From positions 620,001 to 684,000 of the forward strand of contig JAHLKD010000013.1 in the NCBI GenBank assembly GCA_025526935.1: a stretch of 64,000 nt of DNA. The letters are read 5' to 3'. The notes below the pieces were generated by a model. The model made no database searches, was not told the DNA's origin, and saw only the letters and a program-made list of their open reading frames with translations. This DNA is from Cladochytrium replicatum. Its lineage: Eukaryota > Chytridiomycota > Chytridiomycetes > Cladochytriales > Cladochytriaceae. The position numbers were made by a program, and so were the translations under genes. Shown here piece after piece: positions 63,839 to 64,000 of this stretch. Numbering within the stretch: the stretch's first letter is position 1; every line of letters starts with the position of its first letter.

Positions 63839-64000
63839 CTAATAGATCGCCATCCCGCCGCAATAGATCCCCACTGCACCCGCCGCGATCTCGCAGATTT
63901 TATTGTAGATCCCGCCGACCTGGAGCGCAAGCGGATCACGAGGGAGCCAAAGATGGAGCACATTGCGCGGTCCATGTAGAGTGTTGGGGAGGGAGTAGAT
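63839..64000 (-). CDS. C-terminal end of a small membrane protein, gene continues beyond the window
   Basis: A 53-codon frame is open from the right edge to the stop at 63839. It has a WLPRDPLALQVGG segment followed by a hydrophobic helix (IYNKICEIAAGAVGIYCGGM) that ends the protein. Size and layout (a short polar part, then one helix near the C-terminus) could suit a small mitochondrial inner-membrane subunit such as COX7a, but similarity is weak. The overlapping frame at 63793-63975 is a shadow. Confidence 0.5.
   Translation of the reverse strand: MYSLPNTLHGPRNVLHLWLPRDPLALQVGGIYNKICEIAAGAVGIYCGGMAIY

Overview
The window reads as nuclear DNA of an early-diverging fungus, most likely a chytrid-type zoosporic fungus. 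Genes carry many short GT-AG introns (about 45-70 nt, occasionally up to about 130), coding sequence is Ser/Pro/Gln-rich, and recognisable genes include a division-1 chitin synthase, a Cdc24-type RhoGEF, Pex11, a WSC-domain wall protein, a DUF4050-like protein and a Zn2Cys6-like domain. The fungal assignment is strong; the chytrid assignment is an inference from overall character. No telomere, rDNA, CRISPR array or organellar sequence was seen.

Left part (1-11.5 kb): a partial acid-lipase gene runs off the left edge. It is followed by a transposon graveyard: a degenerate Ty1/copia element with a 3' LTR, abutting the C-terminal end of a hAT transposase, a ~97-bp tandem array and an unrecognised coiled-coil ORF. 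The hAT end, array and coiled-coil ORF recur in inverted order at 8.5-10.4 kb, so 4.84-10.39 kb is a large decayed inverted duplication. An unusually GC-rich SDR/epimerase gene follows.

Middle (11.5-32 kb): a DUF4050-like gene; an eight-exon RBM25-type splicing factor; a TRM11 tRNA-methyltransferase relic; a large Q-rich unknown protein; a 200-bp-arm inverted repeat containing copia-gag-like sequence; a Mak11-type WD40 gene with an apparent 5' frameshift; a lactonase relic; a six-exon calcineurin-B-like EF-hand gene; a cadherin-like (Axl2/dystroglycan type) membrane protein; and a poorly resolved stretch with a probable Zn2Cys6 domain.

Right part (32-64 kb): gene-dense to 55 kb. Cdc24 (CH-like, DH, PH, PB1), Pex11, a triple-WSC plus CAP secreted protein, a 1,592-residue C-terminally anchored membrane protein, a basic unknown, a repeat-rich secreted protein broken by homopolymer indels, a disordered unknown, a single-zinc-finger protein, an ISD11 LYR protein and a divergently placed RING E3 with SUMO-interacting motifs. 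After a relic-rich stretch comes a complete chitin synthase, then more decayed sequence and the C-terminal end of a small membrane protein. Wall and polarity functions recur: Cdc24, chitin synthase, WSC-CAP and the Axl2-like protein all act at the cell surface or growing tip in fungi, but nothing here shows co-regulation.

Intron boundaries were placed by hand from GT/AG sites and reading phase; exon coordinates are given in each entry so they can be checked.
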